Source: Acinetobacter courvalinii (GTDB taxonomy: Bacteria; Pseudomonadota; Gammaproteobacteria; Pseudomonadales; Moraxellaceae). From it: a DNA stretch of 64,000 nt. Positions 8,972 through 18,139 of this stretch are shown here, one piece after another; the first letter of the stretch is position 1; each line of letters begins with the position of its first letter. The translations under genes were made by a program, and so were the position numbers. Location of the stretch: the NCBI RefSeq assembly GCF_014635545.1, contig NZ_BMDA01000001.1, positions 574,739 through 638,738 of the forward strand, in the 5' to 3' direction. A model generated the notes under the pieces. It searched no databases, was not told the DNA's origin, and worked only from the letters and a program-made list of their open reading frames with translations.

Positions 8972-10006
8972 ATGAATAAAAATCAGAGTGTTACTCTTCC
9001 TACAAACCCATTTATTCTGCAACCCATACACAAACTATCCGTAGCTCTCATTCTTTTAATCATATGTGCGCTGTTTAGTCTTGCGATTGGGCATGAATAT
9101 ATTCGTCTCAATGTTGTCTTACAAGCGATGTTGCAATATGACCCATTGAATATTGAACATGTCTTAGTCCAAACCACTCGCTTGTCAAGAACAATCATTG
9201 CAATGGTCGTTGGAGCTTGTCTTGCAGTTGCTGGAACGCTGATGCAAGCACTGACCCGAAACCCGTTGGCTTCGCCAGGTATTTTTGGAATCAATGCTGG
9301 GGCAATGTTTAGTGTTGTTTTATTTTCTGGACTCTTTGCACTTGATTCGCTTGGACACTCTCTATGGCTGGCATTTTTCGGTGCCGCAATCGCAGGTATT
9401 TTGGTTTATTTTTTAGGAATGGTCGGGCAAAGGCAACTCAATACGCTCAGAATTGTATTGGCAGGAGCTGCTGTTACTGCATTATTTAGCTCCTTTACCC
9501 AAGCAATGCTGGTGATTGATCAGGAAGGATTAGATAGCATTTTATTCTGGCTGGCAGGTTCAGTTGCAAATCGGCAATTAAACTTCGTTTGGCCAGTTTT
9601 GCCTTATATGATGAGTTGTCTGTTTCTCATCTATCTGTTGGCAAAGCCAATTAATATCTTAATGGCAGGTGAGGAGATTGCAAAGGGTTTAGGACAGCGA
9701 ACCATTCTGATTCAAGTCATGATGGGTATCGCCATTATTATTTTAGCGGGTGGCGCTGTTGCCATCGCTGGAAATATTGCCTTTATCGGTTTAATCGTAC
9801 CGCATATTGTACGTCGACTTATCTCATCAGATCATCAATGGTTAATTCCAGGCTGCGCAATTTTGGGTGCATTATTGTTGTTACTTGCAGATATTCTTGC
9901 ACGCTTGGTTATTTTTCCTCAGGAAATCCCAATTGGGGTTATGACTGCTTTATTAGGCGCACCTTTTTTCATTTATTTAGTCCGTAAAGGTATGCGCCAT
10001 GGATAA
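8972..10006 (+). CDS. FecCD-family iron-siderophore ABC permease, first subunit
   Basis: A 344-residue inner-membrane permease of the FecCD/BtuC family. The protein shows the family segments LSRTIIAMVVGACLAVAGTL, QALTRNPLASPGIFGINAGA (the cytoplasmic coupling region is typical of BtuC-like permeases), and NIAFIGLIVPHIVR near the C-terminus. It forms the transmembrane channel with the next gene product, which it overlaps by 8 bases. It passes ferric siderophore from the periplasmic binding protein to the cytoplasm, powered by the ATPase two genes downstream. It starts 11 bases after the binding-protein stop. Confidence 0.93.
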   Translation: MNKNQSVTLPTNPFILQPIHKLSVALILLIICALFSLAIGHEYIRLNVVLQAMLQYDPLNIEHVLVQTTRLSRTIIAMVVGACLAVAGTLMQALTRNPLASPGIFGINAGAMFSVVLFSGLFALDSLGHSLWLAFFGAAIAGILVYFLGMVGQRQLNTLRIVLAGAAVTALFSSFTQAMLVIDQEGLDSILFWLAGSVANRQLNFVWPVLPYMMSCLFLIYLLAKPINILMAGEEIAKGLGQRTILIQVMMGIAIIILAGGAVAIAGNIAFIGLIVPHIVRRLISSDHQWLIPGCAILGALLLLLADILARLVIFPQEIPIGVMTALLGAPFFIYLVRKGMRHG

Positions 10007-11036
10007 AACTTTTAGCTTACGTTTCGGTCCATTTTCGAGAATCATCCATCTTCGTACAGTGTTGGTGGTGAGCTGTCTCATTTTCTTGACTTTGTTTCAG
10101 ATTATTCTCTCGTTATCTGTTGGTAAAATCCCCATTTCTGTCACTGAAGTTCTGAATGAATTCTTTTTTCGAGGAAATGGTGATTATCACTTTATTTTAG
10201 AGACTCTGCGGTTACCAAGAATCTTAATGGCCCTGATGATTGGAGCAGCACTGGCTTTATCTGGGCTTATTTTGCAAAGCATCATTCGCAATCCTCTGGC
10301 TTCGCCAGATATCTTGGGGATTACAGCTGGAGCTTCTGCCTCAGCCGTATTCTTCATGTCCTTTTTGTCCACCAGTTTAACAATTCAGTGGTTACCTGTT
10401 TTTGCTACTTTTGGAGCGTGGTTAACCGCATTGCTCATTTATATATTGGCATGGCGTAATGGTGTAACGCCCATACGTCTGGTACTGATCGGGATTGGAC
10501 TTTCTTCAATCATGGGGGCGATCACCACGTTAGTTTTAGTATTGAGTCCTTTGACAACGACCTTATCTGCCTATGTTTGGTTAACTGGCAGTATCTACGG
10601 AGCTTTGTGGCAGGAGGTAACTCAGCTTGCGATGTGGTTAGCTGTTTTATTATTTTTGATGTTCTGGATTGCCCGTCATGTTAATCCACACGAATTAGGT
10701 GATGACATCTTGGTGGGTTTAGGCATCAGACCTGAGCGACATCGCATGTGGTTATTATTTCTTGCAGTAGCATTAGCAGCGATATCTGTAGCTTATGCTG
10801 GCGCTATTGCTTTTGTGGGTTTAATTGCCCCTCATATTGCCAGATATTTAGTCCCTCGTTCTTTTCCTGATTTAGCCATCACCGCATGTTTAGTTGGCGC
10901 TAATTTATTAATGCTTGCTGATTTAGTCGGACGAACTCTGTTTTTGCCCAAAGACTTGCCTGCAGGTATCTTTGTTTCTTTATTGGGAACTCCATTCTTT
11001 CTTTATTTGTTGTTCAGACAACGCCGTTCTTTTTAG
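9999..11036 (+). CDS. FecCD-family iron-siderophore ABC permease, second subunit
   Basis: A 345-residue paralogue of the preceding permease with the same landmarks: LPRILMALMIGAALALSGLI, NPLASPDILGITAGA and IAFVGLIAPHIAR. FecCD importers commonly use two different permease subunits as a heterodimer, and the 8-base overlap with the upstream gene fits coupled translation in equal amounts. A GGGAGGAG ribosome-binding region for the ATPase gene directly follows its stop. Confidence 0.93.
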   Translation: MDKTFSLRFGPFSRIIHLRTVLVVSCLIFLTLFQIILSLSVGKIPISVTEVLNEFFFRGNGDYHFILETLRLPRILMALMIGAALALSGLILQSIIRNPLASPDILGITAGASASAVFFMSFLSTSLTIQWLPVFATFGAWLTALLIYILAWRNGVTPIRLVLIGIGLSSIMGAITTLVLVLSPLTTTLSAYVWLTGSIYGALWQEVTQLAMWLAVLLFLMFWIARHVNPHELGDDILVGLGIRPERHRMWLLFLAVALAAISVAYAGAIAFVGLIAPHIARYLVPRSFPDLAITACLVGANLLMLADLVGRTLFLPKDLPAGIFVSLLGTPFFLYLLFRQRRSF

Positions 11037-11048
11037 GGAGGAGCGTAG

Positions 11049-11897
11049 ATGATATATCCGATCCAAAGTAAATCATTAACATTGGCTTATGAACAGCAAA
11101 TTATAATTGATCAACTCGATCTAAATATCCCAAGCGCTAAGATTACTGTTCTGGTTGGCAGCAATGGGTGTGGAAAAAGTACGTTACTTAAATCGTTTGC
11201 CCGGCTGATTCGACCTAAACATGGTGTCATTCTGTTGAATGGTGCAGATATTCATCATCAAATGACTGCAAAAGTTGCTCAAAACTTATCGATTCTTCCT
11301 CAATCACCTCAGGTGCCAGATGGTCTGACTGTTTATCAACTTGTTCGAATGGGTCGATACCCTCATCAAAACTGGTTAAAACAATGGGCGGCTGAAGATG
11401 AAGATAAAGTGAATCAGGCTTTATATCAGACTCATTTATTCGAGCTTAGCAATCGTTTGGTCGATTCACTCTCTGGAGGGCAGAGACAGCGTGCGTGGAT
11501 TGCAATGACTTTAGCTCAAGACACTGATATTTTACTGTTAGATGAACCAACAACCTATTTGGATCTCGCGCACCAAATTGAAATTTTGGATTTACTTTAT
11601 GATTTAAACCAGCAGCATAAAAAAACCATTGTCATGGTGCTGCATGATCTCAATCTGGCCTGTCGCTATGCCCACCATATGATTGCTGTGGCAAACAAAA
11701 ATGTTTATGCACAAGGTATTCCTTCTGAAATACTAACAGCAGATACCGTAAAAAATGTTTTTGGTCTGGACAGCATCATTGTTGCCGATCCTCTTTTTGG
11801 AACACCTTTATGTATCCCTTATGGGAAAGGGCAACACCGGGAACATAGAGATGAAACAAAAGAAAAACATATTTCCTCTGGGTCTGATCAATGTTGA
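11049..11897 (+). CDS. Ferric-siderophore ABC transporter ATPase (FepC-like)
   Basis: A 282-residue ATP-binding subunit of an iron-siderophore importer. Walker A is GSNGCGKST, the Q-loop region is LPQSPQVPDGLTV, the signature is LSGGQRQRAW, Walker B is ILLLDEPT, and the switch histidine lies in MVLHDLN. These all match the FepC/FecE group. It is preceded by GGGAGGAG and follows the second permease by 12 bases. Its 3-prime end overlaps the FhuF-like gene by 7 bases, so ferric siderophore import and iron release are co-expressed. Confidence 0.94.
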   Translation: MIYPIQSKSLTLAYEQQIIIDQLDLNIPSAKITVLVGSNGCGKSTLLKSFARLIRPKHGVILLNGADIHHQMTAKVAQNLSILPQSPQVPDGLTVYQLVRMGRYPHQNWLKQWAAEDEDKVNQALYQTHLFELSNRLVDSLSGGQRQRAWIAMTLAQDTDILLLDEPTTYLDLAHQIEILDLLYDLNQQHKKTIVMVLHDLNLACRYAHHMIAVANKNVYAQGIPSEILTADTVKNVFGLDSIIVADPLFGTPLCIPYGKGQHREHRDETKEKHISSGSDQC

Positions 11898-12691
11898 TAT
11901 CGACCGATCTTTTTTTAGCAGAAGAATGGAAAATACTATCAGAATCTCTAGCACTGATTAACGCACAAGAACGGCGTATTGAAAACTGTATAGAAGTTTC
12001 CATGCTGCTGGATCATGAACGTTGTGAAAAACTGCTTTTTGAACTGACGCCAGTCATTCATTCGCCGTCTATAAAAATTACGGCGTCCTTATTAAGTAAA
12101 CGTTATGCATTTCTAGCAACTGCTTCCAGCTTATACGCGATGACTGTATTTAATAAAGGGATCGATTTTTCAGCACATAATTGCTTCTTAGACTTTAGCT
12201 TTGAACAACGGCTTTGGCGCTCAAAGATGCCTGTAAAAGATCTCGCTTATTCTCTGCCTCTTGGTCATAGGGCACAGTGGCGTGAAGACATAGTGAAAAA
12301 AATATTTGCAGAGAATCTGGCACAAGTTTGGCAAGTTTTTGTCGATGTATCCAAAGTAAACCCAAGAATTCTTTGGGAAAATACTGCGGTCAGAGTATTT
12401 TCACTTTATGAAAAACGAATACAGAAAATCAATAATTGTGCGGTGCAGAGAAATCTGCAGGAAGATTTCCATTATTTACTTGAACAAGCACCACCCGAAG
12501 TATTCGGACTGAGTGACAATCCATTAAAGCGCTTCGATTTCAAGAAAATAACAGTGGTAGAAACTGGCGAAGAAGTTCGTTATCGGAAAAGTTGCTGCTT
12601 TTATTATAAAGCCTCAGACCCCGTTGAATATTGTTCAACATGTCCTTTAGTTCATCCAGATATAAAAAAGCGAAAGGTGAAAAATGTTTAA
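11891..12691 (+). CDS. FhuF-like ferric-siderophore reductase
   Basis: A 266-residue cytoplasmic protein whose C-terminal end carries the FhuF-type cysteine cluster: Cys235, Cys236, Cys248 and Cys251, that is CC-x11-C-x2-C. In the family these four cysteines hold a [2Fe-2S] centre that reduces Fe(III) in the imported siderophore so that Fe(II) can be released. The spacing between the cysteine pair and the third cysteine is 11 residues by my count, one more than the CC-x10-C-x2-C described for E. coli FhuF. The gene overlaps both the ATPase gene and the RraA-like gene, placing iron release at the end of the import cassette. Confidence 0.85.
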   Translation: MLISTDLFLAEEWKILSESLALINAQERRIENCIEVSMLLDHERCEKLLFELTPVIHSPSIKITASLLSKRYAFLATASSLYAMTVFNKGIDFSAHNCFLDFSFEQRLWRSKMPVKDLAYSLPLGHRAQWREDIVKKIFAENLAQVWQVFVDVSKVNPRILWENTAVRVFSLYEKRIQKINNCAVQRNLQEDFHYLLEQAPPEVFGLSDNPLKRFDFKKITVVETGEEVRYRKSCCFYYKASDPVEYCSTCPLVHPDIKKRKVKNV

Positions 12692-13307
12692 AATTAACCC
12701 TCGGGTAGAAGGGAGTAATCATGCGTTAAGACAGCTTTATCAAGAAATTGATACTTCTGTAATTGGTCATTTTACTGATTTTGGACATGTCAGAAATGTT
12801 CATTACATGGGTAATCAAACGCCCCGTATTGTTGGTAATGCGATTACAGTACGAATCCCGCATTGTGATGGAAGTATTCTTCGTGAGGCATTAATCTTAA
12901 GCCAACCTGACGATATACTGGTGATTGATACCTCGGGAGATTATCAACGTGCATGCTGGGGAGAGCTTAGAACGCTGGCCGCAATGATTAAAAATCTTGC
13001 AGGTGTTATTATTGATGGTGCTGTGACAGATATCGATTCAATTAAAACATTAGGCTTCCCGGTCTTTGCCCGAACCATTAGTCCACTTACAACACGATCT
13101 TTAAAATTGGAAGGCGAAATCAATTCTGTCATTAGTGTAGGTGGTGTTTGTGTACAAGCAGGAGATTTAGTTATTGCTGACAGTAATGGGGTTTTTATTT
13201 TAGAACCCACAAGAGCCAATGAGCTAGCTGCAATATTTATAGAAAAAAAAGAACGAGATAGGATTCGATTTAATGAGCTCTTGTCAAAGTATCAAATGAT
13301 GAGATGA
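12684..13307 (+). CDS. RraA-family protein at the end of the siderophore operon
   Basis: A 207-residue member of the RraA / HMG-aldolase family, overlapping the reductase gene by 8 bases. Seen: the family core GELRTLAAMIKNLAGVIIDGAVTD followed by FPVFARTISP in the usual order. Family members include RNase E inhibitors and metal-dependent aldolases that cleave 4-hydroxy-4-methyl-2-oxoglutarate and also decarboxylate oxaloacetate. In those aldolases the motif is G-x-x-R-D; here it reads GAVTD, so the catalytic arginine position holds Thr115 while Asp116 is kept. Classic aldolase activity is therefore doubtful. A role in 2-oxo-acid supply or regulation of the siderophore pathway is speculative. 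Confidence 0.75.
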   Translation: MFKINPRVEGSNHALRQLYQEIDTSVIGHFTDFGHVRNVHYMGNQTPRIVGNAITVRIPHCDGSILREALILSQPDDILVIDTSGDYQRACWGELRTLAAMIKNLAGVIIDGAVTDIDSIKTLGFPVFARTISPLTTRSLKLEGEINSVISVGGVCVQAGDLVIADSNGVFILEPTRANELAAIFIEKKERDRIRFNELLSKYQMMR

Positions 13308-13311
13308 CACT

Positions 13312-13530
13312 ATGTTTTCCACCAAGATAGATTCAACTAAAAATATCGCAGATATGCTGTAAAAATACTTGTTTAATCTGAGTGGTATAAGTGACTTGGG
13401 CAAAGCGATTGGATACACGGCATCACACCTGACCCATGCGATAATGAATCGTAAATACACAGATGTATTTAGGGGAACAAGCGCAATCAAACCAGATTGC
13501 GCTTGTTCCATGATGTCTACGACAAATTAA
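13312..13530 (+). pseudogene. Possible remnant of a small reading frame with an internal stop
   Basis: Starting at ATG 13312, the same frame runs to TAA 13528-13530 but is broken by a TAA after 16 codons. The part after the stop contains ISDLGKAIGYTASHLTHAI, which loosely resembles an AraC-type helix-turn-helix. It begins 5 bases after the RraA-like gene and overlaps the transcription hairpin and the last codon of the porin gene on the other strand. It may be a decayed gene or a chance frame; I rate the second nearly as likely. Confidence 0.25.
13474..13509. terminator. Hairpin between convergent siderophore operon and porin gene
   Basis: A perfect 15-base-pair stem (GGAACAAGCGCAATC with its complement) encloses the 6-base loop AAACCA. 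There is no clear T run on either side, but the position between two convergent units fits a bidirectional terminator. Confidence 0.65.
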
Positions 13531-14693
13531 AAATGGTATTGGAACATGACATTCACGAGTTTATTCCATTTACCGTCATCTCCCTGTGCGAGTGAACTGC
13601 TGTTTCCGCCGACAAAGGGATCATTTTTACTCATCACATATTCTGTATTTAAAGACATATTCTTGTATCCCCAAGTGACACCTAGAATATTTCTTTGAGA
13701 GTCATTAAAGTTTTGTTCCTGTTTATGAAAACCACTGAATACCAGATAAGGAGTTACATTGAGCGACTCCATCACGTCTTTAAATACATAGCTGCTATCT
13801 AGCGTATAGAAATAACCTGTGTTGGCAATGTCATATTCGCTATCAAATGAGCCAAAAGTTGACTGATCAGGGCTTAAGGCATCCTTATTGCGAATCGACT
13901 GTTTGCCGCCCGTTAGCACAACATTCAGGTTTTTATAATGAATGCGATTAAACAATGCCCAGGTATTTCTCGAACCGTCAGCCCCATTCTTGTTATTTTC
14001 AATGTCTGAGTACCAATAACTTCCACCTACCGATACATTGAGATCATCACGGCTTAAAAGCGCCTGATCCACTCGCGCCATCCACATATTTTTTTCGTTT
14101 AAATTGGTTTTTAATGGATCGGAAGAGTGAACCATATTGGCTGTGTAGCGGGCTGAATCCTGACTTGCGCCATGATAGTTGCCTCCATCGCTGGCAAAAT
14201 AGGCCAGATCGATTTTGGTTAAGGAAGGCAGTTCAGTGTGATAATTTATCCCTAAGTTGGTCACATCCTGCAGCCCCATGGTATTGTTGAGCCCTGCATA
14301 AAAACTACTATCCCAAAATCTTCCCGGACCAAAAGGAATTGGTTGCAGGCCCAATGTAATATTATCCGTGGCATTTAAACGATAGCCCGCATAACCATAC
14401 ACCAAAGTTGAAAAGTCACATAAACGGTCATATTGATAACAACGATATTCCAGCTTTCCAAACCAGTCCGAGCGCTCATAATCTAAACGTAAAATGGCAG
14501 CATCGAACTTAATTTTTTGATCGGAAGCTGGTTCGCCATAGTGCTTATCTTGGTAGTTGGCGCGTAAGGTTCCTGAAACGGTTAAGGCACCCAATTGATT
14601 TTGCGCATCACCTAATGTAATGCCAGCAGTGGCTGGTAAAGAAATTGCGAAGAGTAAAAAGCTTAAAGCAGATTGTGTGTAGATTTTTTCCAA
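13527..14693 (-). CDS. Outer-membrane porin, substrate unknown
   Basis: A 388-residue protein with a signal peptide (hydrophobic stretch LSFLLFAISLPATAG) and a C-terminal phenylalanine in VMFQYHF, the usual signature of an outer-membrane beta-barrel. Alternating amphipathic strands rich in aromatic residues run through the whole mature part, fitting a general or substrate-specific porin of the OprP/carbohydrate-porin size class. The start is a TTG, with GGA 8 bases upstream; no suitable ATG exists nearby. It lies divergent from the fructose PTS operon with about 580 bases between them, so a sugar-related role is possible but unsupported by specific motifs. Confidence 0.8.
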   Translation of the reverse strand: MEKIYTQSALSFLLFAISLPATAGITLGDAQNQLGALTVSGTLRANYQDKHYGEPASDQKIKFDAAILRLDYERSDWFGKLEYRCYQYDRLCDFSTLVYGYAGYRLNATDNITLGLQPIPFGPGRFWDSSFYAGLNNTMGLQDVTNLGINYHTELPSLTKIDLAYFASDGGNYHGASQDSARYTANMVHSSDPLKTNLNEKNMWMARVDQALLSRDDLNVSVGGSYWYSDIENNKNGADGSRNTWALFNRIHYKNLNVVLTGGKQSIRNKDALSPDQSTFGSFDSEYDIANTGYFYTLDSSYVFKDVMESLNVTPYLVFSGFHKQEQNFNDSQRNILGVTWGYKNMSLNTEYVMSKNDPFVGGNSSSLAQGDDGKWNKLVNVMFQYHF

Positions 14694-15277
14694 AATATTA
14701 TCCGTATTTATTCAATAAGTTAATTAATTTTCTATAAAAGAAAATACATGTTGAAAGGTCTCAAGGCGTTTTATGGTAATTGTTCATAACCGAATGGTCT
14801 AGTTTTTGTAGGGAATTCGTGGCTGCAGAAAGGCGTTTTTAAGCCTAAAAAACATCGGGGTTCGATTAAAATTTAGTCAGTTGGCCCATGTGGAATTTTA
14901 ATCTTTTAAGCCTAATTTTATATGGTCGGATACAGGTTGTAGCTTTGTGAATGTGTTGATGAAGAACTGACCTATATAAGCCTGAACTGGCATTTGTGAG
15001 GGCAGTGGATTGAGCGCCTTTCTTTTTCATTCTATGAAGCTTGAGTGAAACTTTATGATTCAAGTGCTCGACTCTTTGTCACAAACTGGAAGCCAGATCA
15101 AGACTGGTCTAAAAAATATTCTGTGAGTGATTTTATTTTTCATAAGATTTGTGACTGTTAAAACGAGAACTCAACACCTTATTGTAGAATGGAGTCAAAT
15201 TGGATGAACTTTTTTTATATTTCCTTCATTCATACTTAACGAACAATAACGGTTTCAACTTTTTTGAAGGACACTTT
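14694..15277. other. Intergenic region between porin and fructose PTS operon
   Basis: This 584-base stretch must hold the divergent promoters of the porin gene and fruB. I see no convincing gene: a 65-codon minus-strand frame at 14866-15063 has no recognisable motif or ribosome-binding site. No clear FruR/Cra-type operator was recognised. The stretch may contain decayed sequence, but no insertion-sequence ends were identified. Confidence 0.5.
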
Positions 15278-18139
15278 ATGTTTGTACTTGAGCCAAAGCA
15301 TGTACATATGAATCTACGTGCCAAGGATAAGGCAACAGCACTGCAATGTTTGGTTAATATTCTGGTAGAAGATCAGTTAACGACAGCAGAGTATTTGACG
15401 GGTTTACAGGATCGTGAAGCGCAGGGTGCCACTTATCTGGGACAGGGCATCGCCATTCCGCATGGTACACCTCAGTCGCGTGAATTTATCAAACAGACCG
15501 GGATCCGGCTTGCGCATTTCCCGGAAGGTGTGGGGTGGGACGGGGAGCATAAAATTTATCTGGCTGTGGTCATCGCTGCCAAATCAGATGAGCATTTACA
15601 GGTTCTGCAAATCCTGACCCGCGCTTTAAATCACGATGTCAGTGTTCAGGTACAAACGGCAACCACGGCTGAGCAAATTATCGATATTTTGCAGGTACGC
15701 CCGGATACGTTGGTTATCCATGAAAATTTAATCCAGACCCAGACCCATGTTGAAGATATTGATGATTTTTTCTGGGCTGCAGCAAAATTATTAAAACAGC
15801 AAAAACTGGTGGAAGCGGGTTTTCTGAGCCAGTTAGATCCTAAAAACCTGATTCAGATCCAAGATGCTATCTGGACCATTTCAGGAAAAAATTACGTTGC
15901 AGAAGCCGCCGTCAGTATTGTTCAAGCAGAGCAGGTTCTGAATTTCGCGCAAGGACAAATCCAGACCTTAATCTGCATTGCCCAGCATGAGCAACTTGAT
16001 ATGGTACAGTTGAATCATTTAATTGATCTTCTATTTCAGTCAAATATTCAACAGCAACTTCAATCCGAGCAAAGTCGCCATGAAATCGCCAAGTTGATTG
16101 GTGCAGAAATTATTCCGGACTGGCCGTATCAGCCGGTAGTACTTGCCAATAAGCATGGCTTGCATGCCCGTCCTGCTACGCAACTGGTCAATATCAGTAA
16201 AACATTTAAAGGCGACATTCAGGTTGCGGTGGATGGCGGCCCCTATGTTTCTGCGAAAAGTCTGACCAAATTACTGGCTTTGGGTTGTCAATATGGGCAG
16301 ACCCTGACCTTTATTGCTGAACCCAATACCGATGCCGTAGAAGGTCTCACGGCAATTGTTCAGGCGGTTAAAAATGGTTTGGGTGAAGAGGTTGAACCAC
16401 TTGACCAATCTGAAACAGCTTCAATTGTTCAAGCAGAAACTGCGTGGGAAGAAATTATTGATACTGATTTACCTGCTCAGGGAACAGCTGCATCTTCAGG
16501 GCTTGCTTTTGGCCCAGCTCATGTGATCAAACCGAAAAAATTTCAATATGAACGTTTTGGGCGCAACCTTAAAGCAGAAAAAGAAAAGCTGGAAATCGCA
16601 CTGTATAGCGTAAAAAATACGATTCACCAGCTCATCCTGAAAACCGAGATTGACGAGATTAAACAAATCTTTCAGGCTCATCTGGAAATGCTGGACGACC
16701 CCGACCTGATTCAGCAGGTGCATCAGGGTTTAAATCAGAATTTAACAGCAGCTGCAGCATGGCATGACTATATTGAACAGGCAGCACAAACGCAGGCAGC
16801 ATTGAATGATCCACTGCTGGCAGAGCGCGCAGCGGATTTACGCGATATTGGCGATAAGGTTTTAAGTGTGCTGTGTGATGAGGTGATGCCGCTTGAACCC
16901 GAACAAGCTTATATTCTGGTCATGCATGATCTTGGGCCTGGGGATGTGGCGCGTTTAGACAAAGACCGCGTAGCAGGAATTTTAACAGCGGTTGGTGGTG
17001 CATCGGCACATAGTGCGATTGTGGCACGTGCATTGGGGATTCCCGCCGTGGTCGGTGCGGGTGAGCAGATTCTAAAGATTGAGACACAAACCACCGTGCT
17101 GATTAACGGGGATACGGGCGCAATTGATATTGATCCAGCAGCTGAGCAGATTGAGCAGGCGATTCGTGAGCGTGAGCAGCAAAAACAGCGACGTCAGCAA
17201 GCGGAACGCCATTGTCAGGAAGCAGCCATGACAGTGGATCAGCATCAGGTTGAGATTGCAGCCAATATTGGCAAGATTCTGGATACCGCAAAGGCAGTTG
17301 ATCATGGTGCGGAGGCGATTGGTTTATTGCGGACCGAGCTGGTGTTTATGGCACATCGTCAGGCGCCCAATGAAATCACGCAGGAAAAAGAATATCGTCA
17401 TGTGCTGGATACCCTTGCAGGACGTCCACTGGTGGTACGGACACTGGATGTCGGTGGTGATAAGCCGTTACCTTATTTGCCGATTGCTACCGAAGAAAAT
17501 CCGTTTCTCGGTTTACGCGGAATCCGCCTGACCTTGAGAAAGCCGCAACTCTTACGACAGCAGCTCATAGCCTTGGTCAAAGCAGCAGATGGACGTCCTT
17601 TACGGATTATGTTCCCGATGGTGGGGCGAATCGAAGAATGGCGTGCAGCCCGACATATTCTGGATGAGGTGCTGGCAGAATATCCATGTGAAAACCTGCA
17701 AGTGGGAATCATGATTGAAGTCCCTTCAGCTGCCTTGCTCGCACCATTACTGGCCAAAGAAGTGGATTTCTTTAGTATCGGTACCAATGATTTAACCCAA
17801 TATACCTTGGCGATTGACCGTGGACATCCGGTATTGTCTGCCGAAGCCGATGGATTACACCCAAGTATTTTATTATTGATTGATCAAGCTGTCCGGGCAG
17901 CACATGCCCACCAGAAGTGGGTCGGAGTGTGTGGTGAACTGGCAGCCGATCCGAAGGCTGTCCCGGTTTTATTGGGCTTGGGAGTGGATGAACTGAGTAT
18001 GTCTTCATCCAGCATTCCTTTGGTCAAAGCACAAATTCGGACCTTGAATTATGCAGATTGCCAGCAGCTTGCTCAACGCGCTTTACAGTGTGAAAGTGCC
18101 ACAGCAGTCCGTGATTTGGTGGAGTTGACGCATGGCTAA
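15278..18139 (+). CDS. fruB: Fructose PTS multiphosphoryl transfer protein (IIA-HPr-EI fusion)
   Basis: A 953-residue fusion carrying all the soluble phosphotransfer steps of a fructose PTS. An EIIA-Fru domain lies at the N-terminus (active His62 in IPHGT). An HPr domain sits around residues 285-370 (His296 in GLHARPA). Enzyme I fills the C-terminal half, with the phospho-histidine His578 in GGASAHSAIVAR and the PEP-binding segments RTLDVGGDKPL and IGTNDLTQY. Phosphate flows PEP to EI to HPr to IIA to FruA. ATG 15278 is chosen because GAAGGA lies 6 bases upstream; a TTG at 15200 would add 26 residues without support. It overlaps fruK by 8 bases. Confidence 0.96.
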   Translation: MFVLEPKHVHMNLRAKDKATALQCLVNILVEDQLTTAEYLTGLQDREAQGATYLGQGIAIPHGTPQSREFIKQTGIRLAHFPEGVGWDGEHKIYLAVVIAAKSDEHLQVLQILTRALNHDVSVQVQTATTAEQIIDILQVRPDTLVIHENLIQTQTHVEDIDDFFWAAAKLLKQQKLVEAGFLSQLDPKNLIQIQDAIWTISGKNYVAEAAVSIVQAEQVLNFAQGQIQTLICIAQHEQLDMVQLNHLIDLLFQSNIQQQLQSEQSRHEIAKLIGAEIIPDWPYQPVVLANKHGLHARPATQLVNISKTFKGDIQVAVDGGPYVSAKSLTKLLALGCQYGQTLTFIAEPNTDAVEGLTAIVQAVKNGLGEEVEPLDQSETASIVQAETAWEEIIDTDLPAQGTAASSGLAFGPAHVIKPKKFQYERFGRNLKAEKEKLEIALYSVKNTIHQLILKTEIDEIKQIFQAHLEMLDDPDLIQQVHQGLNQNLTAAAAWHDYIEQAAQTQAALNDPLLAERAADLRDIGDKVLSVLCDEVMPLEPEQAYILVMHDLGPGDVARLDKDRVAGILTAVGGASAHSAIVARALGIPAVVGAGEQILKIETQTTVLINGDTGAIDIDPAAEQIEQAIREREQQKQRRQQAERHCQEAAMTVDQHQVEIAANIGKILDTAKAVDHGAEAIGLLRTELVFMAHRQAPNEITQEKEYRHVLDTLAGRPLVVRTLDVGGDKPLPYLPIATEENPFLGLRGIRLTLRKPQLLRQQLIALVKAADGRPLRIMFPMVGRIEEWRAARHILDEVLAEYPCENLQVGIMIEVPSAALLAPLLAKEVDFFSIGTNDLTQYTLAIDRGHPVLSAEADGLHPSILLLIDQAVRAAHAHQKWVGVCGELAADPKAVPVLLGLGVDELSMSSSSIPLVKAQIRTLNYADCQQLAQRALQCESATAVRDLVELTHG

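Noticed and set aside
14866-15063. 65-codon minus-strand frame in the porin-fruB gap
   Set aside because: No ribosome-binding site, no recognisable motif, and no insertion-sequence ends around it; likely chance.
17473-17787. 104-codon frame antisense to fruB
   Set aside because: It lies fully inside the strongly conserved Enzyme I domain of fruB.
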